Shown: positions 33,693-43,393, counted from the first letter of the stretch. The stretch: DNA of 64,000 bases from JANQEU01 sp965242805 (GCA_965242805.1 CBDETD010000002.1:2418001-2482000), one strand, 5' to 3'. Translations and numbers: made by a program. The notes: generated from the letters alone by a model not told the origin.

Positions 33693-34808
33693 TTATTCAA
33701 AAAATTCCTTCATTCTTTCAAAGAATCCCTTTTCTGCCCTGGATGGATCAGGTTCAAAATTTTTCGAATCCTTCAACGTCTCAAGTATGGATCGTTCTTC
33801 CTTGGTCAGGTTCTTTGGGGTCCAAATATTCACATGAATTAATTGGTCTCCACGTCCATAACCGTCAATATCTTTAATCCCCTTGCCTCTCAGCCTTAGT
33901 ATCTTGCCACTTTGGGTTCCTGGTTCAATTTTAATCTTAACCTTTCCATCGATAGTCGGGACTTCAGAAGACGAACCCAATGCCGCATCTGTGAAACTTA
34001 TGTAAAGATCATAGATCACATTGTTCCCATCTCGCTTGAGCACAGAATCGGTTTTCTCTTCGATGAGAATTAAAAGATCTCCCGGTATTCCACCTGCAAC
34101 TTCGTTCCCTTTTCCCGACATAGAAAGTTGCATGCCTTCTGTCACTCCTGCAGGTATGTTTATGGAGATTACTTCTTCCTCACGTTTCATACCTGAGCTG
34201 TCCGTCCCAGGTCCTCTCTTGTCAACTGTCTGACCAGCTCCTCCACACGTAGGGCAAGTCGATGTTGACATCATCTGTCCCAACATTGTATTCATTACCT
34301 TCTTGATCTGGCCTGTTCCATTACAGGAAGGACAATGTTTGAAAGTCGTGGACGGATCGACTTTTAATCGATTGACTTTTATCTTTTTCTCTACTCCATT
34401 TGCAATCTCCTGCAAATCCAGTTTGATCTTAATCCTTAGATTGGTCCCTTTACGAGTTCTTCTTCCTGATCGACCACCTCCAAAGAAACTTTCAAATGGG
34501 CTACCTCCTCCTCCAAAAATGTCACCAAACTGGGAGAAAATATCATCCATACTCATTCCTGCTCCTCCAAATCCTCCGGATCCACCTACTCCCTGATGAC
34601 CGAATCTGTCGTAACGCTGGCGTTTTTCATCATTACTGAGAATCTCGTATGCCTCAGCGGCTTCCTTGAACCTCTCCTCAGCTTCATTATCACCAGGATT
34701 TTTATCGGGGTGATTTTGAATAGCGATCTTTCGATACGCTTTCTTTATTTCATCAGTCGTGGCATTACGACCTACTCCTAAAACCTCGTAATAGTCCCTT
34801 TTACTCAT
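33693..34808 (-). CDS. dnaJ: Chaperone DnaJ, reduced zinc domain
   Basis: DnaJ delivers unfolded clients to DnaK and stimulates its ATPase. The 371-residue protein has a J domain with HPD at 33-35, a G/F-rich linker to about residue 110, substrate-binding domains and a C-terminal dimerisation segment. The zinc domain keeps only two CxxCxGxG motifs (CPSCNGTG near 158 and CPTCGGAG near 184) around the normal NTMLGQMMSTST linker. These match motifs 2 and 3; motifs 1 and 4 are replaced by NRLKVDPSTTF and RGPGTDSSG. It overlaps grpE by four bases. Confidence 0.95.
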   Translation of the reverse strand: MSKRDYYEVLGVGRNATTDEIKKAYRKIAIQNHPDKNPGDNEAEERFKEAAEAYEILSNDEKRQRYDRFGHQGVGGSGGFGGAGMSMDDIFSQFGDIFGGGGSPFESFFGGGRSGRRTRKGTNLRIKIKLDLQEIANGVEKKIKVNRLKVDPSTTFKHCPSCNGTGQIKKVMNTMLGQMMSTSTCPTCGGAGQTVDKRGPGTDSSGMKREEEVISINIPAGVTEGMQLSMSGKGNEVAGGIPGDLLILIEEKTDSVLKRDGNNVIYDLYISFTDAALGSSSEVPTIDGKVKIKIEPGTQSGKILRLRGKGIKDIDGYGRGDQLIHVNIWTPKNLTKEERSILETLKDSKNFEPDPSRAEKGFFERMKEFFE

Positions 34809-35371
34809 TGAGATTTTGCTCCGGTTACAACTTTAGCAAACCGAATTACCTTGTCATTCAGATAATATCCCGGCTCTACCACATCAATAATTTTTCCTTC
34901 TAGTTTCTTCTTTGGAGCAGGAATCTGTGAAATGGCCTCATGGAACTCAGGATCGAAATCGTCCCCTTGTTTGATCTCCATCTTCTTGACACCCTTTCCT
35001 TCAAGAACTTTAACAAGTTTATTATAGATCAAGCCAATACCTTCATCCTGTTTTCCATCATTTGCGGCCTTAATAGCCCTTTCAAAATCATCCAATATTG
35101 GCAACAATGCAGTGACGACCTCGCGACTTGCAGATCCGATAAGATCAATCTTCTCTTTGGAAGTTCTCCTTCGAAAGTTTTCAAACTCCGAGTACAACCT
35201 TAGATATTTGTCTTTTGCTTCGGACAATTCAGATTCCAGGTTCGATACTTCGTTTTCCTCTTTTTCCTCTCCCTCCTCTTTTTCAATCTCTTCCTGTTCC
35301 AGTTCCTCGGTTTCTTTTACTTCCTGTTCCAGGTCTTCTGTGTTATTCTCCAATTCTTTCTCTTTTTTCAT
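34805..35371 (-). CDS. grpE: Nucleotide exchange factor GrpE
   Basis: GrpE releases ADP from DnaK. The 188-residue protein has a strongly acidic head of some 50 residues, the long coiled-coil helix (ELSEAKDKYLRLYSEFENFRRRTSKEK) and the beta-wing domain ending DKVIRFAKVVTGA. It is the first gene of a grpE-dnaJ pair whose ATGA overlap points to coupled translation. DnaK is not in this window. No CIRCE-type inverted repeat was seen upstream. Confidence 0.95.
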   Translation of the reverse strand: MKKEKELENNTEDLEQEVKETEELEQEEIEKEEGEEKEENEVSNLESELSEAKDKYLRLYSEFENFRRRTSKEKIDLIGSASREVVTALLPILDDFERAIKAANDGKQDEGIGLIYNKLVKVLEGKGVKKMEIKQGDDFDPEFHEAISQIPAPKKKLEGKIIDVVEPGYYLNDKVIRFAKVVTGAKSQ

Positions 35372-35460
35372 TTTGATCTAAGAAAAAATATATAGTTCTT
35401 CAGTTCATTATCTGAGTAGGCAATTACTTTGCCAATTAGTACTACATGACATTATGACAG

Positions 35461-36447
35461 CTATTTGTTCAAGGTTGCCCAAATAATGTCTTTCAATTCA
35501 ACAATTCCCGAATTAGCGACACTAGAGATAAAAACAAATGGAATATTGGGTAGCTCACGGATCATCTCTTCCTTTAGTTCTTCATCGATCAGGTCAGACT
35601 TGGTAAGTGCCAGTATGTGCTCTTTATCCATCAATTCCGGATTATGCTCCTTGAGCTCTTTTTGTAACACGTGATATTCATCCAAAATGTCTTTGCTATC
35701 GACAGGTATGATGAAAAGTAGGACGCTATTCCTTTCGATATGTCGTAGAAATCTGGTTCCTAGTCCTTTACCCTGAGAAGCACCTTCAATGATCCCTGGA
35801 ATATCCGCGACCACGAAGGATTTGTAATCACGGTATTGCACAACTCCCAGGTTTGGAGTTAGTGTTGTGAAGGGATAGTCCCCAATTTCCGGTTTAGCAG
35901 CGGAAATTACCGATAACAGCGTGGATTTCCCAGCATTTGGAAAGCCTACCAATCCCACATCAGCTAAAAGTTTCAATTCGAGTATTACCGCTTTTTCAGT
36001 GGCACTCTCTCCAGGTTGAGCATACCTTGGAGATTGGTTTGTGGCGGACTTAAAATGTGAATTTCCCAAGCCCCCCTTCCCACCATGTATAATGATTTTC
36101 TCATCATAATCTTCAGCAATTTCCCCCAGTAGCTCACCAGTTTCTGCATCCTTGGCAATAGTTCCAATGGGTACTTCGAGGATCACATTCTCACCATCAG
36201 CACCGTGACGGTTACCACCTTCCCCTGGTTTCCCGGGATCTGCTTTGATGTGTTTACGGTATTTCAGATGGATCAAGGTCCATAGCTGCTTATTCCCTCG
36301 CAAAATGATGTGTCCGCCATGGCCACCGTCACCTCCATCAGGACCGCCCTTGGGAACAAACTTTTCCCGTCGGAAATGTGAAGAACCTGCGCCACCAGCC
36401 CCGGATTTTCCGTAGAATTTTACGTAGTCAATAAAGTTTGATTCCAT
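35461..36447 (-). CDS. obgE: Ribosome-assembly GTPase Obg/CgtA
   Basis: Obg binds the 50S subunit and monitors GTP and ppGpp levels. The 328-residue protein begins with the glycine-rich OBG fold (KFYGKSGAGGAGSSHFRREKF, PDGGDGGHGG, GKGGLGNSHF) and continues with a GTPase domain: G1 GFPNAGKST near residue 167, G3 DIPG, G4 TKSD. It lacks a C-terminal OCT extension, as do many homologues. It follows adk by 7 bases. Confidence 0.95.
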   Translation of the reverse strand: MESNFIDYVKFYGKSGAGGAGSSHFRREKFVPKGGPDGGDGGHGGHIILRGNKQLWTLIHLKYRKHIKADPGKPGEGGNRHGADGENVILEVPIGTIAKDAETGELLGEIAEDYDEKIIIHGGKGGLGNSHFKSATNQSPRYAQPGESATEKAVILELKLLADVGLVGFPNAGKSTLLSVISAAKPEIGDYPFTTLTPNLGVVQYRDYKSFVVADIPGIIEGASQGKGLGTRFLRHIERNSVLLFIIPVDSKDILDEYHVLQKELKEHNPELMDKEHILALTKSDLIDEELKEEMIRELPNIPFVFISSVANSGIVELKDIIWATLNK

Positions 36448-36454
36448 TCAGGAA

Positions 36455-37027
36455 TTAATACTTATCGATTACATCACAAATACTCTGAAAGATACCATCT
36501 ATGGTTCCTACACCGTGTACTCCATCGTACTTACCCTGTTCCTCATAGTAGTGTGCTACTGGTGCAGTTTTATTTTCATATTCGGATATCCTGACATGGA
36601 TCTTTTCTTCACTTTGATCATCTGCTCTACCAGAAGTCTTACCCCTGTCCAGAATCCTTTTGATCAATTCCGGTTCAGGAACTTCCAACGCAATCATACC
36701 GGAAATAGCAATGTTGTGTTTAGATAGCATTTTGTCCAATGCATCAGCCTGATTTACAGTTCTCGGAAAGCCATCAAATATAAATCCGTTTCCATCCAGG
36801 TACTCAGCCACAGTCTCCTCCACCATCCCGATGACAACTTCATCAGGAACAAGCTTACCTTGATCCATGTAGCCTTGAGCAAGTTTTCCCAATTCTGTTC
36901 CTTCCCCCAGGTGCTTTCTAAAAAGGTCACCGGTAGAAATGTGCTTTAGGTTATACTTGGAAATGATCTTCTCACTCTGGGTACCCTTTCCAGCGCCCGG
37001 AGGACCGAATAAGACTAAGTTCAACAT
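36455..37027 (-). CDS. adk: Adenylate kinase
   Basis: Adk interconverts ATP and AMP with 2 ADP. The 190-residue protein has the P-loop FGPPGAGKGTQSE at the start, the AMP-binding ISTGDLFRKHL, the DGFPRTVNQADAL motif and a short lid (DRGKTSGRADDQ) without zinc ligands. The first gene of an adk-obg pair. Confidence 0.96.
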   Translation of the reverse strand: MLNLVLFGPPGAGKGTQSEKIISKYNLKHISTGDLFRKHLGEGTELGKLAQGYMDQGKLVPDEVVIGMVEETVAEYLDGNGFIFDGFPRTVNQADALDKMLSKHNIAISGMIALEVPEPELIKRILDRGKTSGRADDQSEEKIHVRISEYENKTAPVAHYYEEQGKYDGVHGVGTIDGIFQSICDVIDKY

Positions 37028-37077
37028 TGGTTTACTGTTTGTATTTATTTAAAGATATATCTTTAGTAAGATTGTTT

Positions 37078-37989
37078 CTAGAGCTTTTGCATTAAGTAAT
37101 TATATAGTCCGATCATTGCGTCTATATCATCCAGATGAACCTTCTCGTTTGGAGAATGTACATTGTCCTCAGGCGCTCCGATAAAACACCAGTCAAGGGC
37201 GTAAGGCGAAACTTGTACTTCCCTACCATCGCTTGAACCGGAACCTTCAACTTCCAACTGAAAAGGGATATTAGATTTCGATGCTAAATCGATGACCTTG
37301 TCAAGGAATAACTTCCTGGGGATGTTATGATCCCTCAGTGATATTACAACGCCATTACCGGGTTTAACCCCTTCCGTAACCCATGTAATATCGGAAATTA
37401 GACATTGCTTTATTTGATAATTCTCAACAAGGTATTTCAAAAGAAATGGAACACTTCCACCTCCATGTTCTTCATGTGTAGAAAAAACAATTGCTCCATC
37501 CTCCAGCGATTCCGCCACTCGAAGTGCGTTATAAATCCCCAGCCTGTTGTCCATGTAGGGAGATGTCACAGAAGTATCATCCAATCGGAAATCCGATTTG
37601 TATACAAGGGTCGTACCTGTTTCGATCCCTCTTCCAAAATCGTAATGAAGTTGACCTTCCTCATTCACCAAAAGTCGGCATTGAATCGGGCCCAGTCCAT
37701 CTTCGCCCGTGAGCTGATAACCTGTCTTAACTTCGGGACTTCCGATTGGCACTAGTTGATTCTGATACCTTACTGTAAATCCAACTGAATCCATGTGGGC
37801 AAAAATTGCTGTCTTAGGTTCCCCAAAAACCAAAATCAGAGCATCCTGGAAGGGTTCTCCGAACACAACCCTGGGCTTCATTTTCCATTTTGAGGACTGC
37901 TTTTTTACATATTCCAGAATGAAATTCTTCATTCTGAACTCCTCACCTGAAGGTGAATGAACCGCAACAAGATTTTTTAATAACTCCAC
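37078..37989 (-). CDS. M42-family metallopeptidase
   Basis: The protein is of the M42 glutamyl aminopeptidase/cellulase family. Metal and catalytic residues are visible: HMDSVG, the bridging Asp in YMDNRLGIYNAL, THEEHGG (general base plus ligand), and the last histidine in VHSPNEKVHLDD. At about 303 residues it is shorter than the usual 340-360. An upstream TTG at 38007 falls in a TAnnTTTG-like box (CATCTTTG, minus strand 38012-38005), so GTG 37989, giving MELLKNLVAVHSPSGEEF, is more likely. Substrate unknown. Confidence 0.85.
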   Translation of the reverse strand: MELLKNLVAVHSPSGEEFRMKNFILEYVKKQSSKWKMKPRVVFGEPFQDALILVFGEPKTAIFAHMDSVGFTVRYQNQLVPIGSPEVKTGYQLTGEDGLGPIQCRLLVNEEGQLHYDFGRGIETGTTLVYKSDFRLDDTSVTSPYMDNRLGIYNALRVAESLEDGAIVFSTHEEHGGGSVPFLLKYLVENYQIKQCLISDITWVTEGVKPGNGVVISLRDHNIPRKLFLDKVIDLASKSNIPFQLEVEGSGSSDGREVQVSPYALDWCFIGAPEDNVHSPNEKVHLDDIDAMIGLYNYLMQKL

Positions 37990-38087
37990 CCCGAAAAAAG
38001 AAAGCAAAGATGAAATAAGGAACTATAAAAACCAATTGGCAGAAAGCATTGAATGATCGTTAAACCTCATAATCCTATATTAGTAAT

Positions 38088-39209
38088 ATGAAGCACCCCT
38101 CTTACTTTGCATTTTGTTTTGCGATTCTCCTTTTGTCCTGTGGACAACAGAAAGTGTTTGAGGAAGCTAAGAACGGAATTTCACCTGATCTTGATTCCTT
38201 TCCCGAAATCACCGAGACCATATATTCGAAAGTCAAAGATTATCCAAACGGTACCGAATTATCCATTGCAATCATATCAGACAGTATCCCAAAGTTCATT
38301 GGATTGGTTCGGGAACAAGATTCCATAAAGTACGTCGAGAACCATCATACCTTGTTTGAGATTGGATCTGTATCCAAGGTCCTCACATCCACAATTCTGA
38401 GTAATCTTATTGTCGAAGACAAAATAGATCTTGATCAATCCATTTCGGATTTTTTTGAGTTTGAAATTGGTGATTCACTTTTATCCAGGGTCACATTAAG
38501 TCAATTGGCGAATCACACCTCAGGGCTGCCAAAATTGCCAACTGACCTTATGACTTCACGTGAAATGTATAGTGATGATCCGTATGCGAATTATGGTCCC
38601 GATCGACTTGAAGAAAAGCTTGGGAATGGCATAAAGTCATATTCAATACCCGGAACACAATACGAGTATTCCAACCTGGGTGTAGCTATCCTTGGTCATA
38701 TCATGACGATTGTTGCGGATAAATCCTATGAAGGTCTTTGTAAGCGTTACATTTTCGAAAAATATAAAATGGAATCCTCCACTTCTCAAGTGTCAAGTGT
38801 TTCCGGAAGAATGGCGGCGGCATTGGACAAAAATGGGGAGCCCACTTCAAATTGGGATTTAAATGTATTCGTAGGTGCGGGAGGCATCTTATCATCGACA
38901 AATGACATGTCCAAATTCGTCCTGGCCAATTTTTCCTCTGACTCGGCCTTAGCACTGCAAAGACAAGTCACATTTGAGGTCTCAAATTCAACAGATGTGG
39001 GATTAGGTTGGCATATAAATAAAACCTATGATGACCCTTATTATTGGCACAATGGAGGGACTGGTGGGTACAGATCTATGGTGATCATGAATGTCAATAC
39101 AGGTGAAGGTGTGGTTGTTTTGTCCAACGTCTCTGCATTTTCATATCTATCAGGAAATATTGATAACCTCGCCTATGACCTGATGGAAATTATTGATCAA
39201 TCGTCATGA
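38088..39209 (+). CDS. Serine hydrolase of the beta-lactamase/DD-peptidase-like family, lipoprotein
   Basis: A signal peptide with lipobox LLSC (Cys near residue 18) precedes a serine beta-lactamase-like fold. The active serine is in SVSKVLTS (SxxK), the tyrosine in YEYSNLG (YxN), and the third box is HNGGTGG. In this family the activity may be esterase, peptidase or lactamase; sequence cannot decide. 373 residues in total. Its last 13 bases overlap the convergent serine dehydratase gene. Confidence 0.9.
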   Translation: MKHPSYFAFCFAILLLSCGQQKVFEEAKNGISPDLDSFPEITETIYSKVKDYPNGTELSIAIISDSIPKFIGLVREQDSIKYVENHHTLFEIGSVSKVLTSTILSNLIVEDKIDLDQSISDFFEFEIGDSLLSRVTLSQLANHTSGLPKLPTDLMTSREMYSDDPYANYGPDRLEEKLGNGIKSYSIPGTQYEYSNLGVAILGHIMTIVADKSYEGLCKRYIFEKYKMESSTSQVSSVSGRMAAALDKNGEPTSNWDLNVFVGAGGILSSTNDMSKFVLANFSSDSALALQRQVTFEVSNSTDVGLGWHINKTYDDPYYWHNGGTGGYRSMVIMNVNTGEGVVVLSNVSAFSYLSGNIDNLAYDLMEIIDQSS

Positions 39210-40096
39210 TCAAGGATCTCAATGTCCTGAATTAGAACCCGGTTACTTATGGCCTGCCCAGTCCTTGTAGCAGCTAGCCCTCCCAATGCTGTTTCCTTGT
39301 ACTTGTCTTCCATCGACTGTCCAATTTCTCCCATGGCATCAACACATTCGTCGACCGGAATAACGGCATTGACTTGTGCCAAAGCAATTTGGGCAGATGA
39401 GTTGGCAATGGCCGCTGCGCTTGCATTTCTAACCACACACGGGACCTCTACCAGACCTGCCACCGGATCACACACAAGCCCTAACATACACTGAATGGTG
39501 ATGGCAACAGCATTGAAAGACTGATCAATTGTTCCTCCAAGGCAGTGAACAATTGCCGCCGAGGCCATGGCTGCCGCAGAGCCTGTCTCAGCCTGACACC
39601 CTCCAACAGCGCCTGCAAGAGAAGCCCTTTTCTCAAGGATCAATGCCACACCAGCTCCCACCAATAGGCCTTCCAGTATTTTAGAGTCTTCAAGATTGTG
39701 TATTTCCTGCAGGGTGACCATGGTACCAGGCAGTATACCTGATGCCCCGGCAGTCGGAGCAGCAACAACCCTTCCCATACACGAATTCACTTCCTTGGCA
39801 GCCAAAGCCCTTGAAATGAGTTTTTGGAATTCTGATGATAGGACAGAAACCGGGTGATTGAATACTTTTTTTGCTCCATTGTCAATCATACCGGAATGAG
39901 ACTGCATGTTCTCATTTAATCCCGTGTATACAGCTTCCTTCATTACTGCATATGCATTCTGTAGTCCGTTCGAAATCTCTTCCTCATTCCTTTGTTTTTG
40001 AGTTATTTCATATTCGATAACAGGCTGGAATAGACTGCATTTATGTTCCTCACAATAATTTGACCACTGTTCGAACGATTCAAAAAGTAAACTCAT
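39197..40096 (-). CDS. L-serine dehydratase, alpha subunit (iron-sulfur)
   Basis: This 299-residue protein corresponds to the catalytic alpha domain of iron-sulfur L-serine ammonia-lyases, converting serine to pyruvate and ammonia. Seen are the VVAAPTAGASGILPG loop and the cysteines in GGCQAETGSA, MLGLVCDPVAG and VEVPCVVRNA that bind the 4Fe-4S cluster. The beta domain fused in E. coli SdaA is missing and no beta gene is adjacent, so it is probably encoded elsewhere. It is divergent from hemE. Confidence 0.9.
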   Translation of the reverse strand: MSLLFESFEQWSNYCEEHKCSLFQPVIEYEITQKQRNEEEISNGLQNAYAVMKEAVYTGLNENMQSHSGMIDNGAKKVFNHPVSVLSSEFQKLISRALAAKEVNSCMGRVVAAPTAGASGILPGTMVTLQEIHNLEDSKILEGLLVGAGVALILEKRASLAGAVGGCQAETGSAAAMASAAIVHCLGGTIDQSFNAVAITIQCMLGLVCDPVAGLVEVPCVVRNASAAAIANSSAQIALAQVNAVIPVDECVDAMGEIGQSMEDKYKETALGGLAATRTGQAISNRVLIQDIEILDHDD

Positions 40097-40151
40097 GTCA
40101 TCATTTAATTGGATAGGAACAAAGGTATGAATGTTGGGACATTGATTTATC

Positions 40152-40159
40152 TATATTTG
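40152..40159 (+). promoter_or_regulatory. Putative -7 promoter box for hemE
   Basis: TATATTTG followed by CGG matches TAnnTTTG. The hemE ATG begins 6 bases after the box, so the mRNA would be almost leaderless. A TTG at 40134-40136 is 15 bases upstream, shorter than the usual spacer. Confidence 0.5.
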
Positions 40160-40164
40160 CGGCC

Positions 40165-41199
40165 ATGAATTTGAAAAATGACCTTTTGATCCGTGCAGCA
40201 AGGGGAGAACAGACCGAAAGAGCTCCTGTCTGGTTGATGCGCCAGGCAGGCCGAATACTTCCTGAATACAGGAAAGTGAGATCATCAATTTCCGGATTTA
40301 AGGAATTGGTTGAGACCCCTGAACTTGCTGCGGAAGTGACAATCCAACCAGTTGATATACTTGACGTGGACGCTGCAATTATCTTTTCCGATATTCTTGT
40401 CATACCTGAAGCTATGGGGCTTTCCTATGAAATGATTGAGAAAAAAGGTCCACATTTCCCGAAGGTCATTGAAAACGAATCAGATATTGATAATCTGAAT
40501 GTAATCGAAGGAAATGAGTTATCATATGTATATGATGCCATTAGAATCACAAAAACCGAACTCAACGCGAGAGTCCCCTTGATAGGATTCGCCGGTGCTC
40601 CTTGGACTATTCTTGCATATATGATCGAAGGTTCCGGTAGCAAAACTTTTTCGAAAGCACGTCGATTCCTTTATCAGCATCCGAACCTTGCTCACAAGTT
40701 GCTGCGAAAAATCGCCAGTAGCACTACGATCTACCTGAAAAAACAAATAGAAGCCGGAGCCAACATCGTACAATTGTTTGACTCTTGGGCCGGCATTCTT
40801 CCTCCTGAGCACTACAAGGAATTTTCTTTAAAATATATTGAGGAAATTGTGAGTAATATCAAAGAAGTACCGACTACAGTTTTCGCAAAAGGAGCATGGT
40901 TTGCCCTTGAAAGCATTGGCAAAATATCATGTAATGTAGTGGGACTCGATTGGAACATGTCCCCCGAAGAAGTCCGTAAGATCATACCTCAAAAAACGTT
41001 GCAGGGTAATCTTGACCCATGTGTTTTGTATGGTTCAAAGGATGAGATAAAGAAAAGAACTTCGGACATGCTTGGGAAATTCCAGGGACAACCTCACATT
41101 GCCAATCTTGGTCACGGCGTATACCCGGATACGGATCCCGACAATGTGAAGGTTTTCATTGAAACCGTGAAAGAAAATCAATCCACTTCAGTTTACTGA
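40165..41199 (+). CDS. hemE: Uroporphyrinogen decarboxylase
   Basis: HemE removes four acetate carboxyls of uroporphyrinogen III in heme synthesis. The 344-residue protein has RAPVWLMRQAGRILPEYR, a near-invariant signature with active-site arginines, IFSDILVIPEAMG with the catalytic Asp, and GFAGAPWTILAYM. It is monocistronic and its end overlaps a convergent gene by 7 bases. No other heme gene is in the window. Confidence 0.97.
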   Translation: MNLKNDLLIRAARGEQTERAPVWLMRQAGRILPEYRKVRSSISGFKELVETPELAAEVTIQPVDILDVDAAIIFSDILVIPEAMGLSYEMIEKKGPHFPKVIENESDIDNLNVIEGNELSYVYDAIRITKTELNARVPLIGFAGAPWTILAYMIEGSGSKTFSKARRFLYQHPNLAHKLLRKIASSTTIYLKKQIEAGANIVQLFDSWAGILPPEHYKEFSLKYIEEIVSNIKEVPTTVFAKGAWFALESIGKISCNVVGLDWNMSPEEVRKIIPQKTLQGNLDPCVLYGSKDEIKKRTSDMLGKFQGQPHIANLGHGVYPDTDPDNVKVFIETVKENQSTSVY

Positions 41200-42386
41200 A
41201 CCAACTCGCTTTTGCTAGAATAAGTGTAAAGCTGAAGGGACTGTAAAAGAATGAAAAGAATATATGCCACCGATGTGGAGAACATAAACGGAGGCAGTAT
41301 CCGGAAGTATACAAACATCAAATATGTGAAAACAGCAAAAGCCACGGAGGCACTTAAGATCCCATAGAGAGCTCCTCTTCTCTTATTGATATATGCTGAT
41401 ATAAACACGGTAAAAGCGTAGAAAAAGTAACCCATCAAAATCACAAAATAGGGGGTAATCAGATTCGTGAAAAAAACGGGAGGTGTAATAAGAGTTGTGA
41501 CGATGAAGAGGACACCTATGATCCCGAGAATATTGATCGCTACATTGGATACCTCATCCGGATACATGGACTGTACATATTTTCCGAAAAAATATGGACT
41601 TAAAAAGAGCGTAAGATACTCCATGATTATACCGATATGCCATGGATAATCGGAGACCAAAGAATGGAGGACATATAAATCTGCACCCAGGATGCGGTAA
41701 CTATACGTAATGCAAAACAGAGAAAAGTAGAATGAAGCCATATCCAGGGATATGAATCCAAAACGGATCAGGAAAAAGATTGCCACCAGAATAAACAAAG
41801 TGGTAAGGACGATCGAAAGCACCCATTGGGAATTATATTCATTCTTGATGTTGTCATACAAACCGAACTTCATGGATTGTGATCCCCCTCCCTTGCTATG
41901 ATCAAAGTTCGCAACGTGAATAATTACCTCAAGAACACCAGAAGCATCAGGGACTTTTACATAAAGTGGTCTCCATTCCGGCCTGTAGTCAGACTTAGAA
42001 GTACCCACTTTCCCATTTGTTGCAATGACCTTACCATTTACAATGAATCTAAATGCACAGTAGAAGTCTTCAATGAAAAAGCCATAATCGGAAGGAGTCT
42101 CAGGTAAATCAATGATCAATCTGTACGACGCGTAACCAAAAGAAGTAAGACTGTCTTCACCCACAACTCCCTTCCAAAGAGTTGGGAAATCATGGAACAC
42201 CTTGACTTTTCCAGATTTACCAGGTCGTATGAATTCCTTCCAGCAAAATTCCCATTCTCCATCGAGTACGATATTGTCGTTCAACGATTGATTTCGAAGA
42301 TCCAACCTCCCATTTATTATTTGAGAGGATACATCAAATGCTACAATAAGAATCAAGCAAGATGAAAGGATCCATTGTGTCCTCAT
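41193..42386 (-). CDS. 7TM-DISM receptor without an output domain
   Basis: A signal peptide, then an extracytoplasmic 7TMR-DISM-type jelly-roll domain (about residues 25-180; NIVLDGEWEFCWKEF and YASYRLIIDLPETPSDYGFFIEDF), then seven membrane spans ending near residue 385. These receptors normally carry a kinase, cyclase or GGDEF domain at the C-terminus; here the protein stops after TYSSKSELVQ. So it would bind a periplasmic ligand but have no built-in output. It overlaps the sugar kinase gene by ATGA. Confidence 0.82.
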   Translation of the reverse strand: MRTQWILSSCLILIVAFDVSSQIINGRLDLRNQSLNDNIVLDGEWEFCWKEFIRPGKSGKVKVFHDFPTLWKGVVGEDSLTSFGYASYRLIIDLPETPSDYGFFIEDFYCAFRFIVNGKVIATNGKVGTSKSDYRPEWRPLYVKVPDASGVLEVIIHVANFDHSKGGGSQSMKFGLYDNIKNEYNSQWVLSIVLTTLFILVAIFFLIRFGFISLDMASFYFSLFCITYSYRILGADLYVLHSLVSDYPWHIGIIMEYLTLFLSPYFFGKYVQSMYPDEVSNVAINILGIIGVLFIVTTLITPPVFFTNLITPYFVILMGYFFYAFTVFISAYINKRRGALYGILSASVAFAVFTYLMFVYFRILPPFMFSTSVAYILFILLQSLQLYTYSSKSELVQ

Positions 42387-43393
42387 CCCAATAGTTCATT
42401 GAATTTAGGATCTTTCTCTATTTCTTTTCTCAAATCCTCAACGACAACGGGTACAACCCCCGGATATTCACACACCAAGCCTCCAGCCAAATTTGCCAAA
42501 GCACTTGCCGCCTCCATTGAAAATCCATTGTGAATGGCTAGGGCCGCAACACTTATTACAGTATCCCCTGCACCTGACACATCGGAAATAGATCTTCGAT
42601 GAGCTTCAGAATGACCTGATCCGTTTTGTGAGGAGTATACTATGCCATTTCCTGACAGCGTTACCATTACATTATCACAATGCATATCATCCTTGAGTTG
42701 ATCAGCCGCTTTAATTACTCCTTCAATGTCATCAAGATCAAGTGATATTCTCATTCCCTCATTCATCTCCTTCAAGTTTGGTTTGAAAATTGTGCAATTC
42801 CCATAATCACCAAAATTTCGGGATTTAGGATCTACTGCTGTTAGTTTGTCCTTCTTTCTTGCCTCATCGATACAGAATTTTATCACATGATTATTTAAAC
42901 AACCTTTATCGTAATCCTCAAAGATTATCAGATCGGCTTCATCCAGAAGATTAAAAATGTGACTTTCAAGTGATTTCTGATCAATATTGTTTAATGGTAT
43001 GTCGTGTTCTTCATCAATCCTGATCAAATGGTGACTCCCGGATATCAATCGATTCTTGACAGTTGTCATTCTATTTCTGCTCCTGATGATCCCGTCCGTA
43101 CTTAAACCGCGGTCTTCCAGTAAGTTGTAGAAATAATCAGCAGGGAGATCATCTCCAACGATAGAACAAAGAAGGGGTATGCCTCCTAGCGCCTGTATGT
43201 TTAATGCGACATTGGCCGCACCACCCAGCCTATTTTCTTTAGAGGAAACATTCATGATGGGTACCGGGGCTTCAGGTGAAATTCGACTTACTGAACCGTA
43301 GATATATGTATCTACCATTACATCCCCAAGAACCAGTACCTTTTTCCCTTTAAAGGAATTCAGAATGCCATCCACCGAAGAAACAGTCATCAA
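42383..43393 (-). CDS. PfkB carbohydrate kinase, RfaE domain I-like (heptose 7-phosphate kinase type)
   Basis: The 336-residue PfkB-fold protein opens with KVLVLGDVMVDTYIYGSVSRISPEAPVPIMNV, the RfaE domain I signature, followed by RLGGAANVALNIQALGG and the PfkB signature ISDVSGAGDTVI with catalytic Asp. RfaE1 makes D-glycero-D-manno-heptose 1,7-bisphosphate. The domain II nucleotidyltransferase of E. coli HldE is absent. No other heptose gene is near, so the substrate is inferred. It overlaps both neighbours by ATGA. Confidence 0.88.
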   Translation of the reverse strand: MMTVSSVDGILNSFKGKKVLVLGDVMVDTYIYGSVSRISPEAPVPIMNVSSKENRLGGAANVALNIQALGGIPLLCSIVGDDLPADYFYNLLEDRGLSTDGIIRSRNRMTTVKNRLISGSHHLIRIDEEHDIPLNNIDQKSLESHIFNLLDEADLIIFEDYDKGCLNNHVIKFCIDEARKKDKLTAVDPKSRNFGDYGNCTIFKPNLKEMNEGMRISLDLDDIEGVIKAADQLKDDMHCDNVMVTLSGNGIVYSSQNGSGHSEAHRRSISDVSGAGDTVISVAALAIHNGFSMEAASALANLAGGLVCEYPGVVPVVVEDLRKEIEKDPKFNELLG

